Shown one piece after another: positions 36,797-46,267 of a stretch of 64,000 nucleotides of DNA. Source of the DNA: Terebella lapidaria. Taxonomy: Eukaryota > Annelida > Polychaeta > Terebellida > Terebellidae. The DNA lies in NCBI GenBank assembly GCA_949152475.1, contig OX424560.1, positions 19,097,106 through 19,161,105 of the forward strand, written 5' to 3'. The notes beneath the pieces are model-generated. The model was not told the origin of the DNA. It made no database searches and saw only the letters and a list, made by a program, of their open reading frames with translations. The position numbers and the translations under genes were made by a program. The stretch's first letter is position 1, and each line of letters starts with the position of its first letter.

Positions 36797-37620
36797 ACTT
36801 CGTTGTACTTGGCGGCTGCAATGCCCTGCAGATTTTGCAGTGCGTTCCTCCTCTTGGCCTCTTTCTTCAGTTTTATGAACATTGCCATGTTCAAGATAAT
36901 CAGTGCGAAACTCGGACCAACTGAGTAAGTTATTGAAACAAACAACCTGTGACCAACATTTTGATACCATGGCCAACTGATAAGTCCAGCCGTACCTCGC
37001 CTGTTGCAACGACTCTCAGAACTGAAAACTAGCAGGGATGGGATATATAAAATAAATGCAGCTGAGATGACACAAGATACAACGATCCTCGCCCGCTTGA
37101 CCGTAAATTTCATCCTCGATTCAATGGGTCGACAAATTGCGATAAGTCGTTCACATGTCATCGCAATAACGACCCATGCCCCTGCAGTCATGGAGCTGGC
37201 GAAATACCATTGTTTCCAGTTACAAATGGCAAAAAGTCCGAGCGCAGGCATCTTAAGCATGTGCACGAAATAGTGTCTTGAAATTAGGTACATCAAATTC
37301 GACACATCCAAAACAGCTAGTGCAGAAATGTACACAGAATAGGAAGTATTTCGCAGTTTCTTTGTCAGCATCACACCAAAAGACACCAAGTTTCCACTGA
37401 AACCCAGAGTCGCGATTATGGGTAGACCATAATACAACACATTCCAGGCGATCTCATTGACAAATGGTTTGTTCATTTTATCCATTGGGTAGTCAGTGAC
37501 CACTCCAGTTTGATTAGAAAGCACATCATCCGTGGTATTCATTTGGATGTTTGAAGTATTGAAGTCGACCATCCTGTTCGTGTGATGACTATCGAAATCA
37601 AAATTTATTTTTGTTATCAT
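36775..37620 (-). pseudogene. FMRFamide-receptor-like GPCR truncated by the Penelope insertion
   Basis: 281 codons, beginning with ATG at 37620, closely similar to residues 1-275 of the intact receptor at 41905-43014. They share the NTTDD sequon region, the helix 1 SGNL motif, a helix 2 AVLD motif, AICNWKQWYF with the helix-3 cysteine, the ERL variant of DRY, the basic third loop (KRRNALQNLQG) and AAAKYNEV. At that point, just before helix 6, the Penelope-like element begins and the frame ends four codons into it. Helices 6 and 7 and the C-tail are not found beyond the element. The receptor cannot be functional as a GPCR. It lies in inverted orientation to its intact paralogue, about 4.3 kb away. 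Confidence 0.85.
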
Positions 37621-38802
37621 ATGTTTACCACTGTAGTAAAAGCGGATAAGGAATGGTTGTAATGTTGCACTGGTCTTCCTTTCTATGAAAGATTTTTGGA
37701 TAAACTATTTGCTTGGGCTTTGTTTCTATTTCAAAATGTTGTATTCTACATTTGTTATTTGTATCATCATCAAATTCTAGTTGTATTGGTGGTAATGGAT
37801 TGATACTTATATCTAAATTACTCAGTTTAAACTGGATAGAAAGGAAAATTTACACAAAACATAATTCAAATACGACACAAATGTTTACAAATGTTTAAAA
37901 TTCAAATGTTACACGGTCCCTTTTTAAACTGATAACGCTTTGATGAAGCAAGGTATCAAAAATACTGGTATTACCATCAATTCTAGAAAATCAATGGAAT
38001 AAAGCAGATTTGGATTATATAACTCAACTTTTGTGTTTGAAAAATCAGAACAACGGTTTTTGTCTGGTATGCCCAACACTATACCATATATAGGAAGCTA
38101 AGTCTCAGCTGCAAAAACACATAGATCTGTAGGGAAAGGACAAAGTTCATATAAGTATATTGTTGAATATAAAACATCTTATTTTCTGCCAGACATACAT
38201 TGTCGTTCTTGGTATTAATTCCATGTCCGTATATATATGCCACTGATATTAAATCATATAACGCAAACCGACCAAAACTTGTGAAAACCTATCGTTGATT
38301 GTAGCCGAAATGCTTTCATTTTCACCACTAGTTTTTCTGATCTAGTTTTTCGTGATCTCTTCTGATCACGGATGTGCATGCACATGCTGGTCATGAAGCA
38401 TTTTAAAACAATTTTTACAGCCGATACTTCACTTTCTTTTGGATGTTCGTTGCTTTTTGTGTAAATGGCCACTTCGTGGTGATAAGTGCAAACTTGCACT
38501 CCTAAGCTCTAATAATTTTTCGCTCTTTGTATTGGTTATTGGCCTACCCATAGTTCCGGCTCAAGGTTAGTTTTTCCAGCTCAAGTTATTTAAACTGATA
38601 TTTTCTTCCAGTGTCTTTTCTTTCACAGCAGTTTTATCCTTGACAACGCCCTGATATAGAATAGGCCTATTCGTGGTTGATCATGCTTCTATGTACCACG
38701 CCTAAACTTATTTAGATGATCGATTCTCATAGTTATCATGTAATTGATATATGAAGGCAAAACAACTTTGAGAAAAAACACGCTTGTTGAAGCGGTAAAC
38801 AT
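37621..38802. other. Intergenic, 5' flank of the truncated GPCR
   Basis: AT-rich without a supported gene. A block at about 37755-37805 ('atcatcatcaaattctagttg...ggtggtaatggattgata') resembles 43262-43305 downstream of the intact GPCR and also 22645, so it is probably a small dispersed repeat rather than shared promoter sequence. Confidence 0.35.
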
Positions 38803-38956
38803 GGTAAATGTGAAATCAACGCTAAATGTGAAACCTAACAGTAAATGTGAAATCACACTAACGCTAAATGTGAAACCTAAGGGTAAATGTAAAAACCAAG
38901 GCATATGCCTTGACGCTAAATGTAATAACTATGTGCTTGACGCTAAATGTGAAAAT
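38803..38956 (+). repeat. Left array of seven 'TAAATGTGAAA' units
   Basis: Seven irregular units with the core (G/C)TAAATGTGAAA and spacer CTAACG/CTAAGG, spaced 17-32 bp. The same motif in reverse complement forms the array at 40197-40392, so the two are inverted flanks of the intervening 1.2 kb. It is not a CRISPR: the spacing is irregular, the units degenerate, the genome eukaryotic. Confidence 0.7.
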
Positions 38957-39208
38957 ATATATATAGTTACCACTCCCAGTCATCAGACTGGTACGAACAA
39001 CTAAGAACTACCCTAATCCCGAAATGGATAGAATCGAAATGGACAGCCTGCCCTTCTCCACTCCCGCCTGGTCGACAACCGTTTCACCCTAGTTCAAATT
39101 GGTTATGCAGGAAAGCAGGTGTACCCATCACTGATATGTTTTTTAGGTTGCCGTATCAAGTCACAGCATAAAAGGAATAGAATGCGTAAGAATATGTCCT
39201 CGTGACAT

Positions 39209-39715
39209 GTTTTAGGTTACCTGACACAATGGATAATATCTCGCTCATTATCGACTTTATAGCTTAATAGATATCAATTGTGGACATATATGGAATGATA
39301 TATGCTGAATAATCTGATGATCTTGAATTTGACCTTTAACCTCTTCTTCAAGGTCAGAGCACAAAATGGCTAATATATCATTCAATAGCGACTTTTCAGC
39401 TTAGGAATCAATTGTGTACATATAGGAAGTGATATATGCTGGATATTTTCGTGACTTTGAATTTGACCTCTGACCTCGTTTTCAAGGTCAAAGCACAAAA
39501 TGGCTAATACCTCGCTTATTATCGCCTTTATAGCTTAGAAATCAATTGTGCACATATAGGAAATGATATATGCTGAATATTCTGATGACCTTGAATTTGA
39601 CCTTTGACCTCATCTTCAATGTCAGAGCACAAAATGGCTAATATCTCATTTAATATCGACTTTTCAGCTTAGGAATCGATTGTGGACATATAGGAAGTGA
39701 TATATGCTGGACATA
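39209..39715 (+). mobile_element. HINE-like family, left end and repeats
   Basis: Begins TTTTAGGTTACCTGAC as in the other family copies, then goes straight into four ~123 bp repeat units ('ggaaatgatatatgctgaatattctgatg', TGACCT half-sites, 'cacaaaatggctaat'). It breaks off where the 'ACTAAGTCGATATTATCGAG' array begins, so the right end is missing or was displaced. Confidence 0.6.
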
Positions 39716-39716
39716 T

Positions 39717-40108
39717 TATCGAGATACTAAGTCGATATTATCGAGATACTAAGTCGATATCATCGAGTTACTAAGTCGGGAATTCAAAAAAAAAAAAAAT
39801 TCCTAAGTGGCCCTCCTACGCTTCCGTAAGATATGCACATGCAGACTATACATCATGTACTGTGACTTAAGTGAACTAAGTCGATATTATCGAGATACTA
39901 ACTCGGTATTGTCGAGATAATAACTCGATTTTATCGAGTTACTAAATCGACACTGTCGAGATACTAACTCGGTATTATCGAGTTACTAACTCGATATTAT
40001 CGAGATACTAAGTCGATGTTATCGATATACTAAGTCGATATTATCGAGTTACTAAGTCGGGAATTTCAAAAATATAATTTTCCTGGGTGGCCCTTTTATG
40101 CTTCCGTA
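39717..40108. repeat. Array of ~22 bp palindromic units ('TCGATATTATCGA') in two blocks
   Basis: Two blocks (39717-39835 and 39876-40108) of the unit ACTAAGTCGATATTATCGAG with variants. Each block closes with 'gagttactaagtcgggaatt', an A-rich stretch, and 'tggccct....acgcttccgta'. The repeated closing sequence shows that the second block is a copy of the first block's plan. Every unit contains its own small palindrome. It is most likely a non-autonomous DNA element with an internal minisatellite. Confidence 0.65.
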
Positions 40109-40196
40109 TTCTAGGCCTATACGTCGGCAGTTATTTACATGTCACAAGATAATAAATGCCGAGTACGCCTAATAACCTAGTTTTGCCCTCGGCCGA

Positions 40197-40392
40197 TTTT
40201 TCACATTTACCGTCGTGATTTGTTTTCACATTTACCGTTAAGGGTGATTTCCTTAATTTTCACATTTAGCGTTAGGTTTCGCATTTACCGTTAGTGTTTT
40301 TTTTTTTACATTTACCGTTAGGTTTCACATTTACCGTTAGTGTATTTTTACATTTACCGTTAGGTTTCACATTCAGCGTTGAATTCACATCC
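40197..40392 (-). repeat. Right array of eight inverted 'TAAATGTGAAA' units
   Basis: Eight units of (C/T)ACATTTACCGTT and close variants, the reverse complement of the 38803-38956 motif, at 15-38 bp spacing. With the left array it forms long, interrupted inverted ends around 1.24 kb that contains other repeats. Confidence 0.7.
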
Positions 40393-41764
40393 GGTTCAAC
40401 ACACTCTCGTTCTACATGTAGGAAACCACTACTCAACATACCGGTATGTGATGATGACAGTGATGTGTATTTGAGGACAGTTGAGTATCAGTCATGTTAA
40501 TCCATGGCCTCTAAATGATGTGACTTGAAAGGATTGCGCATGCTCATTGCTGGTGTTATGGTTATCTGTGATTTCGCGCCCAGTCACTCCCACTATAAAG
40601 TTACCATGAAACACAAGTTCAAAATGCTATCATAACTCGAAAACTAGTTCGACGACATATATATCCTTTTCACCAATCTTCTCAGTACTGCTTCATGCAT
40701 ATACTGACGATACAAAATCTTTGCTTTGTTCGAATTATCTTCAAGAAATTCTATGGACGTCATCACGATATAGTTTATATTTACACCAAATTTGTGACTA
40801 GTATGCAGCAGGACTTATTTGCATAATACATATTTTTATGGAATTCATGACGGGTGCCACGTGTTTCACCCTCTTATGGCCATACATGTATTTTGGGGTG
40901 CATAAAAGTTCCATAATCGATTTTTCCTGACACCGGACTTCGAAATTGGAATACGGACTTGGTTTTGTTCGCTCGGATACTTTATACTTTACTATCATAA
41001 TCAGACGAACTTTCGAGCAAACCACAATGGTCATCGACATAACAAAACATGCCACAAGCTACGGGACTAGATATCCTGACGAAGGCGTTGCTGTTATTTC
41101 GGAATAAAAATACCTGGTATATGCATCAAGCAGTAGCTCACTCTGACAAAGAATGTTATATCAATATCACAGAAATATGCAAACCCGAGGGCATTAAGTA
41201 AAGTGGTATCTTAAAAAAAACACTATTATCAAATGACAACGATGAACTGTAACCGTTTTTTGAAAGAAAAATAGGAAGAAAAAATAACAAGGATGAAATC
41301 TATTGTCAACTGCATGGCCGTTCCAAGAGTGTTAACTTAGCATTCCTCATAGAGCGAAATACACCTTAAGAAGTTAGAGGCAGTGATGCACCCGGGAGCT
41401 TCCTACTCATATTGAATCTTATTCAATGTTGTGTGGATAATGATTCCCAACGGGGATATAATAATGAACCCCTACGTGGACATAATAACGATTTCCGATG
41501 GGATATAATTATGATTCCCAACCGTGAAACAATTAGCGACATAATGGATAGATTCCCTCGAGTTGACATCCGATAAACTTGAGATGAACTTGACTAATTG
41601 CATATTATCAAAAGCAGTATTACCACAAAGCTTTTGTTTGGTAGGGCGTATGCGATTTTTGTTAGATATATATGTGAGAATTACCCAAAGGCTATTTCCG
41701 CTAAAATCTAAATCCCTACTTATCTACGACCCCATAGGAAGCGTCACGTAATGAATCGGGAAAG
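40393..41764. other. Intergenic; Penelope-related piece at ~40835-40960
   Basis: On the minus strand 40960-40835 resembles 31847-31955 ('ggtgtcaggaaaaatcga', 'atggccataagagggtgaaa', 'cacccgtcatgaa'), so it is probably another old Penelope-related end. The remainder, including 41340-41540 with repeated 'ataatgattccc', is the upstream flank of the intact GPCR. No gene supported. Confidence 0.4.
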
Positions 41765-41772
41765 TATATAAG
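41765..41772 (+). promoter_or_regulatory. TATA box of the intact GPCR gene
   Basis: TATATAAG, 133 bases before the GPCR start codon. A start of transcription about 30 bases downstream would fall in 'acattgcagc' around 41795, giving a 5' leader of roughly 110 bases. The next in-frame ATG is the annotated start. Confidence 0.55.
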
Positions 41773-41904
41773 AGCAGATTGGCGAAACAAGGAACATTGC
41801 AGCCGCGCAGTTTCACACTGTCAGTTTCACAAGTGTATTTGACCAATATCATACCTTCAGTCCACTAATTTTCATTTTTTGGTGTTATATCCATTATAAC
41901 AGGG

Positions 41905-43014
41905 ATGCCGCTGCTACATTCAGAATTCAACAGTACAGTGAGCGAATTCATCAGTACATCAATTGGAATGAACACCACGGATGACATGTTTTCCAATCGT
42001 ACCGGATTGGTTCCAGATTACCCAATCGGTAAAGGGAACAAACCTCCTGTAAACCCGATCGCCTACGGCATATTGTTTTACAGTTTACCCATAATTGCGA
42101 CTCTGGGTTTCAGTGGAAACTTATTGTCTTTCGGCCTGATGCTGACAAAGGAACTGCGAGGTACGTCCTATTCCGTGTACATTTCTGCACTTGCTGTTCT
42201 GGATATGTCGAATTTGGCGTACCTTTTTTCAACTCACTACTTCGTTGGCATGCTGAAGATGCCTGCGCCTGGACTTATAGCCATTTGTAACTGGAAACAA
42301 TGGTACTTCGCCGGCTCCATGACTGCAGAGGCATGGGTTGTTATTGCGATGACATGTGAACGGCTTATCGCAATTTGTCGACCCATTGAATCCAGGATGA
42401 AATTCACGGTCAAGCGAGCGAGGATCGTTGTATCCTGTATCATCTTAGCTGCATTTATTTTATATCTCCCATCTCTGCTGGTTTTTAGTTCCGGGCGTCT
42501 TTGCAGCAGACGTGGTACGTTTTGGCCTGGACTTATCAGTTGGTCATGGTACCAAAAAGTTGGCCATACGTTGTTTGTTTCAATAACTTACTCAGTTGGT
42601 CCGAGTTTCGCACTGATTATCTTGAACATGGCAATTTTCATAAAGCTCAAGAAACATGCAAAGAGGAGGAACGCACTGCAAAATCTGCAGGGCAGTGCAG
42701 CCGCCAAGTACAACGAAGTCGGGCGTATAGTCATCACCGCTTCAGTTGTGTACACCGTACTGACTGTTCCTTTTGTGATGAATCAACTTTATTACCGAAT
42801 TGTAAACCTCCCCTCCACGACTTTGAGGTTTGTCAAGGTGCACGAATCTTTCATTGTTTTGATGTTGGACGCGAACCACTGCATCAACTTCTTCGTCTAT
42901 GTTGCTGCCTCGCAAACGTTCAGGAGAGTTCTCCTTAGTTTCTTGAGCTGCAAACGAAGAGCCAATGAACAGTCGAGCAAACCAACTGTCAGCGGGACAT
43001 CACATGAGCGTTGA
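41905..43014 (+). CDS. Intact intronless rhodopsin-class GPCR, FMRFamide-receptor-like
   Basis: 369 residues, single exon, ATG at 41905. Probable neuropeptide receptor in the plasma membrane. The N-terminus carries sequons N9, N23 and N31 and no signal peptide. Helix 1 has N72 (FSGNLL), helix 2 D100, helix 3 C128, followed by ERL (152-154) in place of DRY; the C200 region of the second extracellular loop could supply the disulfide partner. The third inner loop is strongly basic (KLKKHAKRRNALQ). Helix 6 has P289, helix 7 the NHCINFFVY form of NPxxY (N328, Y332), typical of invertebrate FMRFamide-receptor-like proteins. The tail is short and Ser/Thr-rich. A truncated near-copy (36775-37620) and a third fragment (43934-44109) indicate a local family expansion. 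The ligand is not predictable from sequence. Confidence 0.85.
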   Translation: MPLLHSEFNSTVSEFISTSIGMNTTDDMFSNRTGLVPDYPIGKGNKPPVNPIAYGILFYSLPIIATLGFSGNLLSFGLMLTKELRGTSYSVYISALAVLDMSNLAYLFSTHYFVGMLKMPAPGLIAICNWKQWYFAGSMTAEAWVVIAMTCERLIAICRPIESRMKFTVKRARIVVSCIILAAFILYLPSLLVFSSGRLCSRRGTFWPGLISWSWYQKVGHTLFVSITYSVGPSFALIILNMAIFIKLKKHAKRRNALQNLQGSAAAKYNEVGRIVITASVVYTVLTVPFVMNQLYYRIVNLPSTTLRFVKVHESFIVLMLDANHCINFFVYVAASQTFRRVLLSFLSCKRRANEQSSKPTVSGTSHER

Positions 43015-43594
43015 GGGACAACAGACTTGGATATGATGTCAAGTATGGTACAATGACAGTTGTGTTATTCACTTCTGGAGTACTGACTTTGATTTCTCCA
43101 CAAAATCTCGTGTGTTGTGACTGTGTAATTATTGATATCGTGATTAAAGCATTGACCATCGCGTGTCCAGGATACAATGTGCACAAACACTGTGTAGCTT
43201 ACGTGGTCAATCTAGTGGGATCTAACCTTTTTCCAGAAATGTTGTTTAGGCGTGCTATTGTCATCATCTAAATCTGGTTGTGTTGATGGTAATATGTTGA
43301 TAATATCCTACTAATATTATCAGGTGATGCCTGGAAGATGGTCTCTGTCCCCGGCATGTTGTGATGTGAAGATACATTTTGTAGATTGTCAATTGCATCA
43401 CCATTATTGTCATGTTCAAAACTTATGGAACAACGTACACAATACAGGGTTAGCGAATTCAAATGACATGAAATTGGTGAATACAAACTGGATGTGTGAA
43501 TGTCTGTAGATGTTGCAGTTGCATGTTTGGAAAGATGACCATTTGATGTGCGTTTGTGTGTATTCATGATTATTAATTTACCGTAGGTATGTTC

Positions 43595-43600
43595 AATAAA
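43595..43600 (+). terminator. Candidate polyadenylation signal of the GPCR gene
   Basis: AATAAA about 580 bases after the GPCR stop. A short direct repeat follows ('ttcaataaagctattgtgg' here and 'ttcagtaaaactattgtggg' near 43669), so a diverged second signal may exist. Confidence 0.35.
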
Positions 43601-43887
43601 GCTATTGTGGAAACTGAGATGACAGTTTGTTTCATTATGTGTATTTGCAATATTCATGACTTGTGTATTCAGTAAAACTATTGTGGGAACTGATCAGGAA
43701 ACTACCCATAACATTCCTACGCATAGTGCTACATACCTGAGATAATGTCCTACGTGTATTGTATCATACTTAACAGAAATATAAACGCCCAATGTTCACA
43801 ACAAGAACCATTTGCAGGAGGGCATTTATGCTTTATTTCAGTTATAGTTCTGCCGTGTTTCCGTTTTGTTGCCACATACCTGTTATC

Positions 43888-43910
43888 GGGGGGGGGGGGG
43901 GGGGGAGGGG
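43888..43910 (+). repeat. G18 homopolymer run
   Basis: Eighteen consecutive G (43888-43905), A, then GGGG, directly before a GPCR fragment. It can form a G-quadruplex and is a likely site of length errors in sequencing. Confidence 0.9.
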
Positions 43911-43933
43911 CGGCGGATCCAGGATATTTTCCA

Positions 43934-44109
43934 TAAAACTGAAGAAAGACGCCAAGAGGAGGAAAGCTCTGCAAAATCTGCTAGGCAATGCAACTGTTAA
44001 GTACAACGGAGTCAGGCGGATGATCATCACCACATCAGCTGTGTACACCATACTGACTGCTCCCTTTGTAATGACTCAACTTTTTTACCGAATTGTGAAC
44101 CTCCCTTAA
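43934..44109 (+). pseudogene. GPCR fragment (third loop, helix 6, start of third outer loop)
   Basis: Encodes IKLKKDAKRRKALQNLLGNA...YRIVNLP and then stops, matching residues 246-303 of the intact receptor at 41905-43014 with several substitutions. It has no start codon or helices 1-5, and similarity ends at 'NLP', so it is an isolated piece of a third paralogue and not an exon of the intact gene. The G-run immediately upstream marks its left edge. It overlaps the region still present in the Penelope-interrupted paralogue, so it cannot be that gene's displaced 3' end. Confidence 0.85.
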
Positions 44110-45267
44110 AGACATCTGTATTGTGGAGTTCATGCGCGCTGCTCGCGTGCGGTCGGCGCTCGCTGAGGGGTCGTATCAAAATGAACAATGATGAAAATGA
44201 CACAAAGATACCAGAAATATATGTTATTTCATTTTTCTCCACTTTCATTTATTTCTGGCGCCGTTACTGAAATTTACAAAGACTAGACCTAATCTTAATC
44301 GTTACGCCGGGTTCATGATTACACGTGTAGGCCTATATATGCCTAGATGTTGTAGTTATTGTATGTACTCATGACGGAAATTATGTACTTATGACAGTAC
44401 ATAGGCCTATGTGTAAGCTACAGGGACAATATTGCAGTGAATAGTGTCATTCAACTTGTATTTTCCCTTTCGATAAGGTCGAAATCTCAATAATGTTAAA
44501 AACAATATAATATTTAGTCACACATTCCCTTTTTCAAGTATGGTTGATGTCTCTGTGTTGAACACAAATGGAACATGTTGATGTTGACAGTACAGAAACC
44601 TAGACACAGGGGAACTGTCACGTTCAACACTGTACATTTAATTTTGATGAATTAAATTAATATGTTTTTTAAGTAACCCTCACGTACATAAGATTTTGTC
44701 TGATTTTTTTTACGCTGGAAGATATCGTTATTCACTTGGAAATTGAACGGCAACTTTCTACCGAATTGTATATCAAATTGTAATTGTAATTATCAAATTT
44801 CAGAATTGTATATCAAAAACTGAAAAAGTTGGTAATGCACCCCAATGTTAGTTTTAACTTTAAGTCAATTCTGCGTACGAGCACGATTTTGTGGATTTGA
44901 TTGATTTATGAACTCATGCAATCTTTTAAGAGCAACATATTTGAGTAGAATACAACCGAATGAGTATTCTGATATAAATTTAAAACATTGATTTAGAATC
45001 AGTCCATGTTGCGTATCAAGCATTTTTCAAGTTTTTATATAGAACTCTGAAACTTAGTGGAAATACCCGTGAAGTGTGTTAAGTTAGATAATATTGTTTA
45101 CCACCACCGAAACACGATCAAAAACCTATATGTAAACTGGTTTTAAAATCCGCGTGTAGAAGCTTAGCAAATACAATCATAGTCCAATCATACTGGTTGA
45201 ACATAATTTATTATGTATGTATGATACGATGTATAATAAATGTGTCCTCTGTGCATGTGTTGTGTAT
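44110..45267. other. Intergenic, no gene supported
   Basis: AT-rich apart from a short GC-rich patch near 44125-44170 ('gcgcgctgctcgcgtgcggtcggcgctcgc'-like). No domain, repeat or splice pattern that I can support. Confidence 0.35.
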
Positions 45268-45555
45268 TTATGAGCAACAACATTTTAACGGGTTTATTAT
45301 TAACTTGTGACCAACAAAGTTTGGACAATTCTCTACCAATTGATACACATCTTGATTCCGCTCTGCTTTTTCCGCGAAACTTAATTGCTTTGGCCGTTTT
45401 TTCTGTTCCGTCACTTTTGGTTGCATCTTCTTTGAGGGCGGTTGCATCTTTGGTTGCTTTGTTGGCGGCTCATCGTCACTCGTTGAATCAAAACTGCTAA
45501 ATTCAGCCACGACGGCTTGCCGCGCACCCGAGGACCGCCGGGCCCGAGGAGACGG
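45268..45555 (-). CDS. Candidate terminal exon, unrecognised Lys/Pro-rich protein
   Basis: A minus-strand frame open from about 45555 to the stop at 45268. It codes for a Ser/Pro/Arg-rich start, an acidic patch (STSDDEPP), Lys/Gln/Pro repeats (KQPKMQPPSKKMQPK) and a last part with LSFAEKAERNQDVYQLVENC. There is no in-frame ATG at its start (first ATG-like start is internal or GTG), so it would be a 3' exon or a fragment. Upstream on the same strand lies a 53 bp candidate exon with strong splice sites (45620-45672). The base composition and nuclear-protein-like Lys/Pro content favour coding. No family is recognised, and a decayed transposon gene is possible. Confidence 0.35.
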   Translation of the reverse strand, partial: PSPRARRSSGARQAVVAEFSSFDSTSDDEPPTKQPKMQPPSKKMQPKVTEQKKRPKQLSFAEKAERNQDVYQLVENCPNFVGHKLIINPLKCCCS

Positions 45556-45619
45556 GGAGGGACTTAGGGCAGTTGAGAAGAGCGCGGCTGGGAGCCAGAG
45601 CCCTGGGAGCTGGACGTAC

Positions 45620-45672
45620 CTGTTTGTACATTCAGCCTCTTTTCTAAGGATTTGGTCGCCTCCACCTCAACC
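45620..45672 (-). CDS. Candidate small exon upstream of 45268-45555
   Basis: 53 bp on the minus strand bounded by an acceptor-like TCATTTCAG and a strong donor ACAG|GTACGT. One frame reads VEVEATKSLEKRLNVQT. If used, it would precede the Lys/Pro-rich frame, but the two frames do not connect without an intron whose acceptor I cannot fix. It stands out for splice-site quality only. Confidence 0.25.
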
Positions 45673-46267
45673 CTGAAATGATTTTTTAGGAACCGATATA
45701 GAGTTATATATAACAAAACATTGTCTGTTTTATCATGCAACCCGGAAGCTTCTGGTGCATGATATTCACTGCACTATCATATTATTAGATGCTACCACTT
45801 GCTCTACTAGTGAACATATAATATCTTATGACAAGTATTTCAATCAATAATGAGGAAAAGTCTAGCATTTGTTGATTGATATATGTTTCAAATATACGCG
45901 TGTATTATGATTCAATATACCCATCATATGTACCTTTTATTGCATTAAATACATCGAGTTGTTTTCACAAATAGAAGACACATATTGCATCGTACAAACC
46001 GAAGCAGAACTTAAAAAGACCACAATAATATGTATTTAAAGTTTGTTGTTATATGTGCTTCGTATCTCATTCTCCTCCTATCTTTTTTTTATTCACAGTC
46101 ATCAATCATATACAAATGTATAAACTTTCACATGTACTACGCAATGTCTATGTATGAAAATGGTCCATATTCCTCGGAAACATCGGTTGGTTATTTTATT
46201 CAGGCATGCAAAATTATAAAATTATATTATTATATTGACACACCGTTATTATGCTAATAGATAAATG
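45673..46267. other. Intergenic, no gene supported
   Basis: AT-rich, short open frames only, ending at the left inverted repeat of the element at 46268. Confidence 0.35.

Noticed and set aside
35243-37009. A 588-codon open frame spanning GPCR and Penelope sequence
   Set aside because: Its first ~75 codons are the GPCR read in a wrong frame from a TTG; only the part from about 36772 belongs to the reverse transcriptase.
39717-40108. Repeat/spacer look of the TCGATATTATCGA blocks
   Set aside because: No unique spacers; a palindromic minisatellite.
42501-42938. 145-codon plus-strand frame inside the intact GPCR
   Set aside because: Shadow of the receptor in another frame; the same shadow appears in the interrupted paralogue.
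43934-44109. Displaced 3' end of the Penelope-interrupted GPCR
   Set aside because: The fragment overlaps sequence still present in the interrupted gene (KRRNALQ...KYNEV), so it comes from another paralogue.
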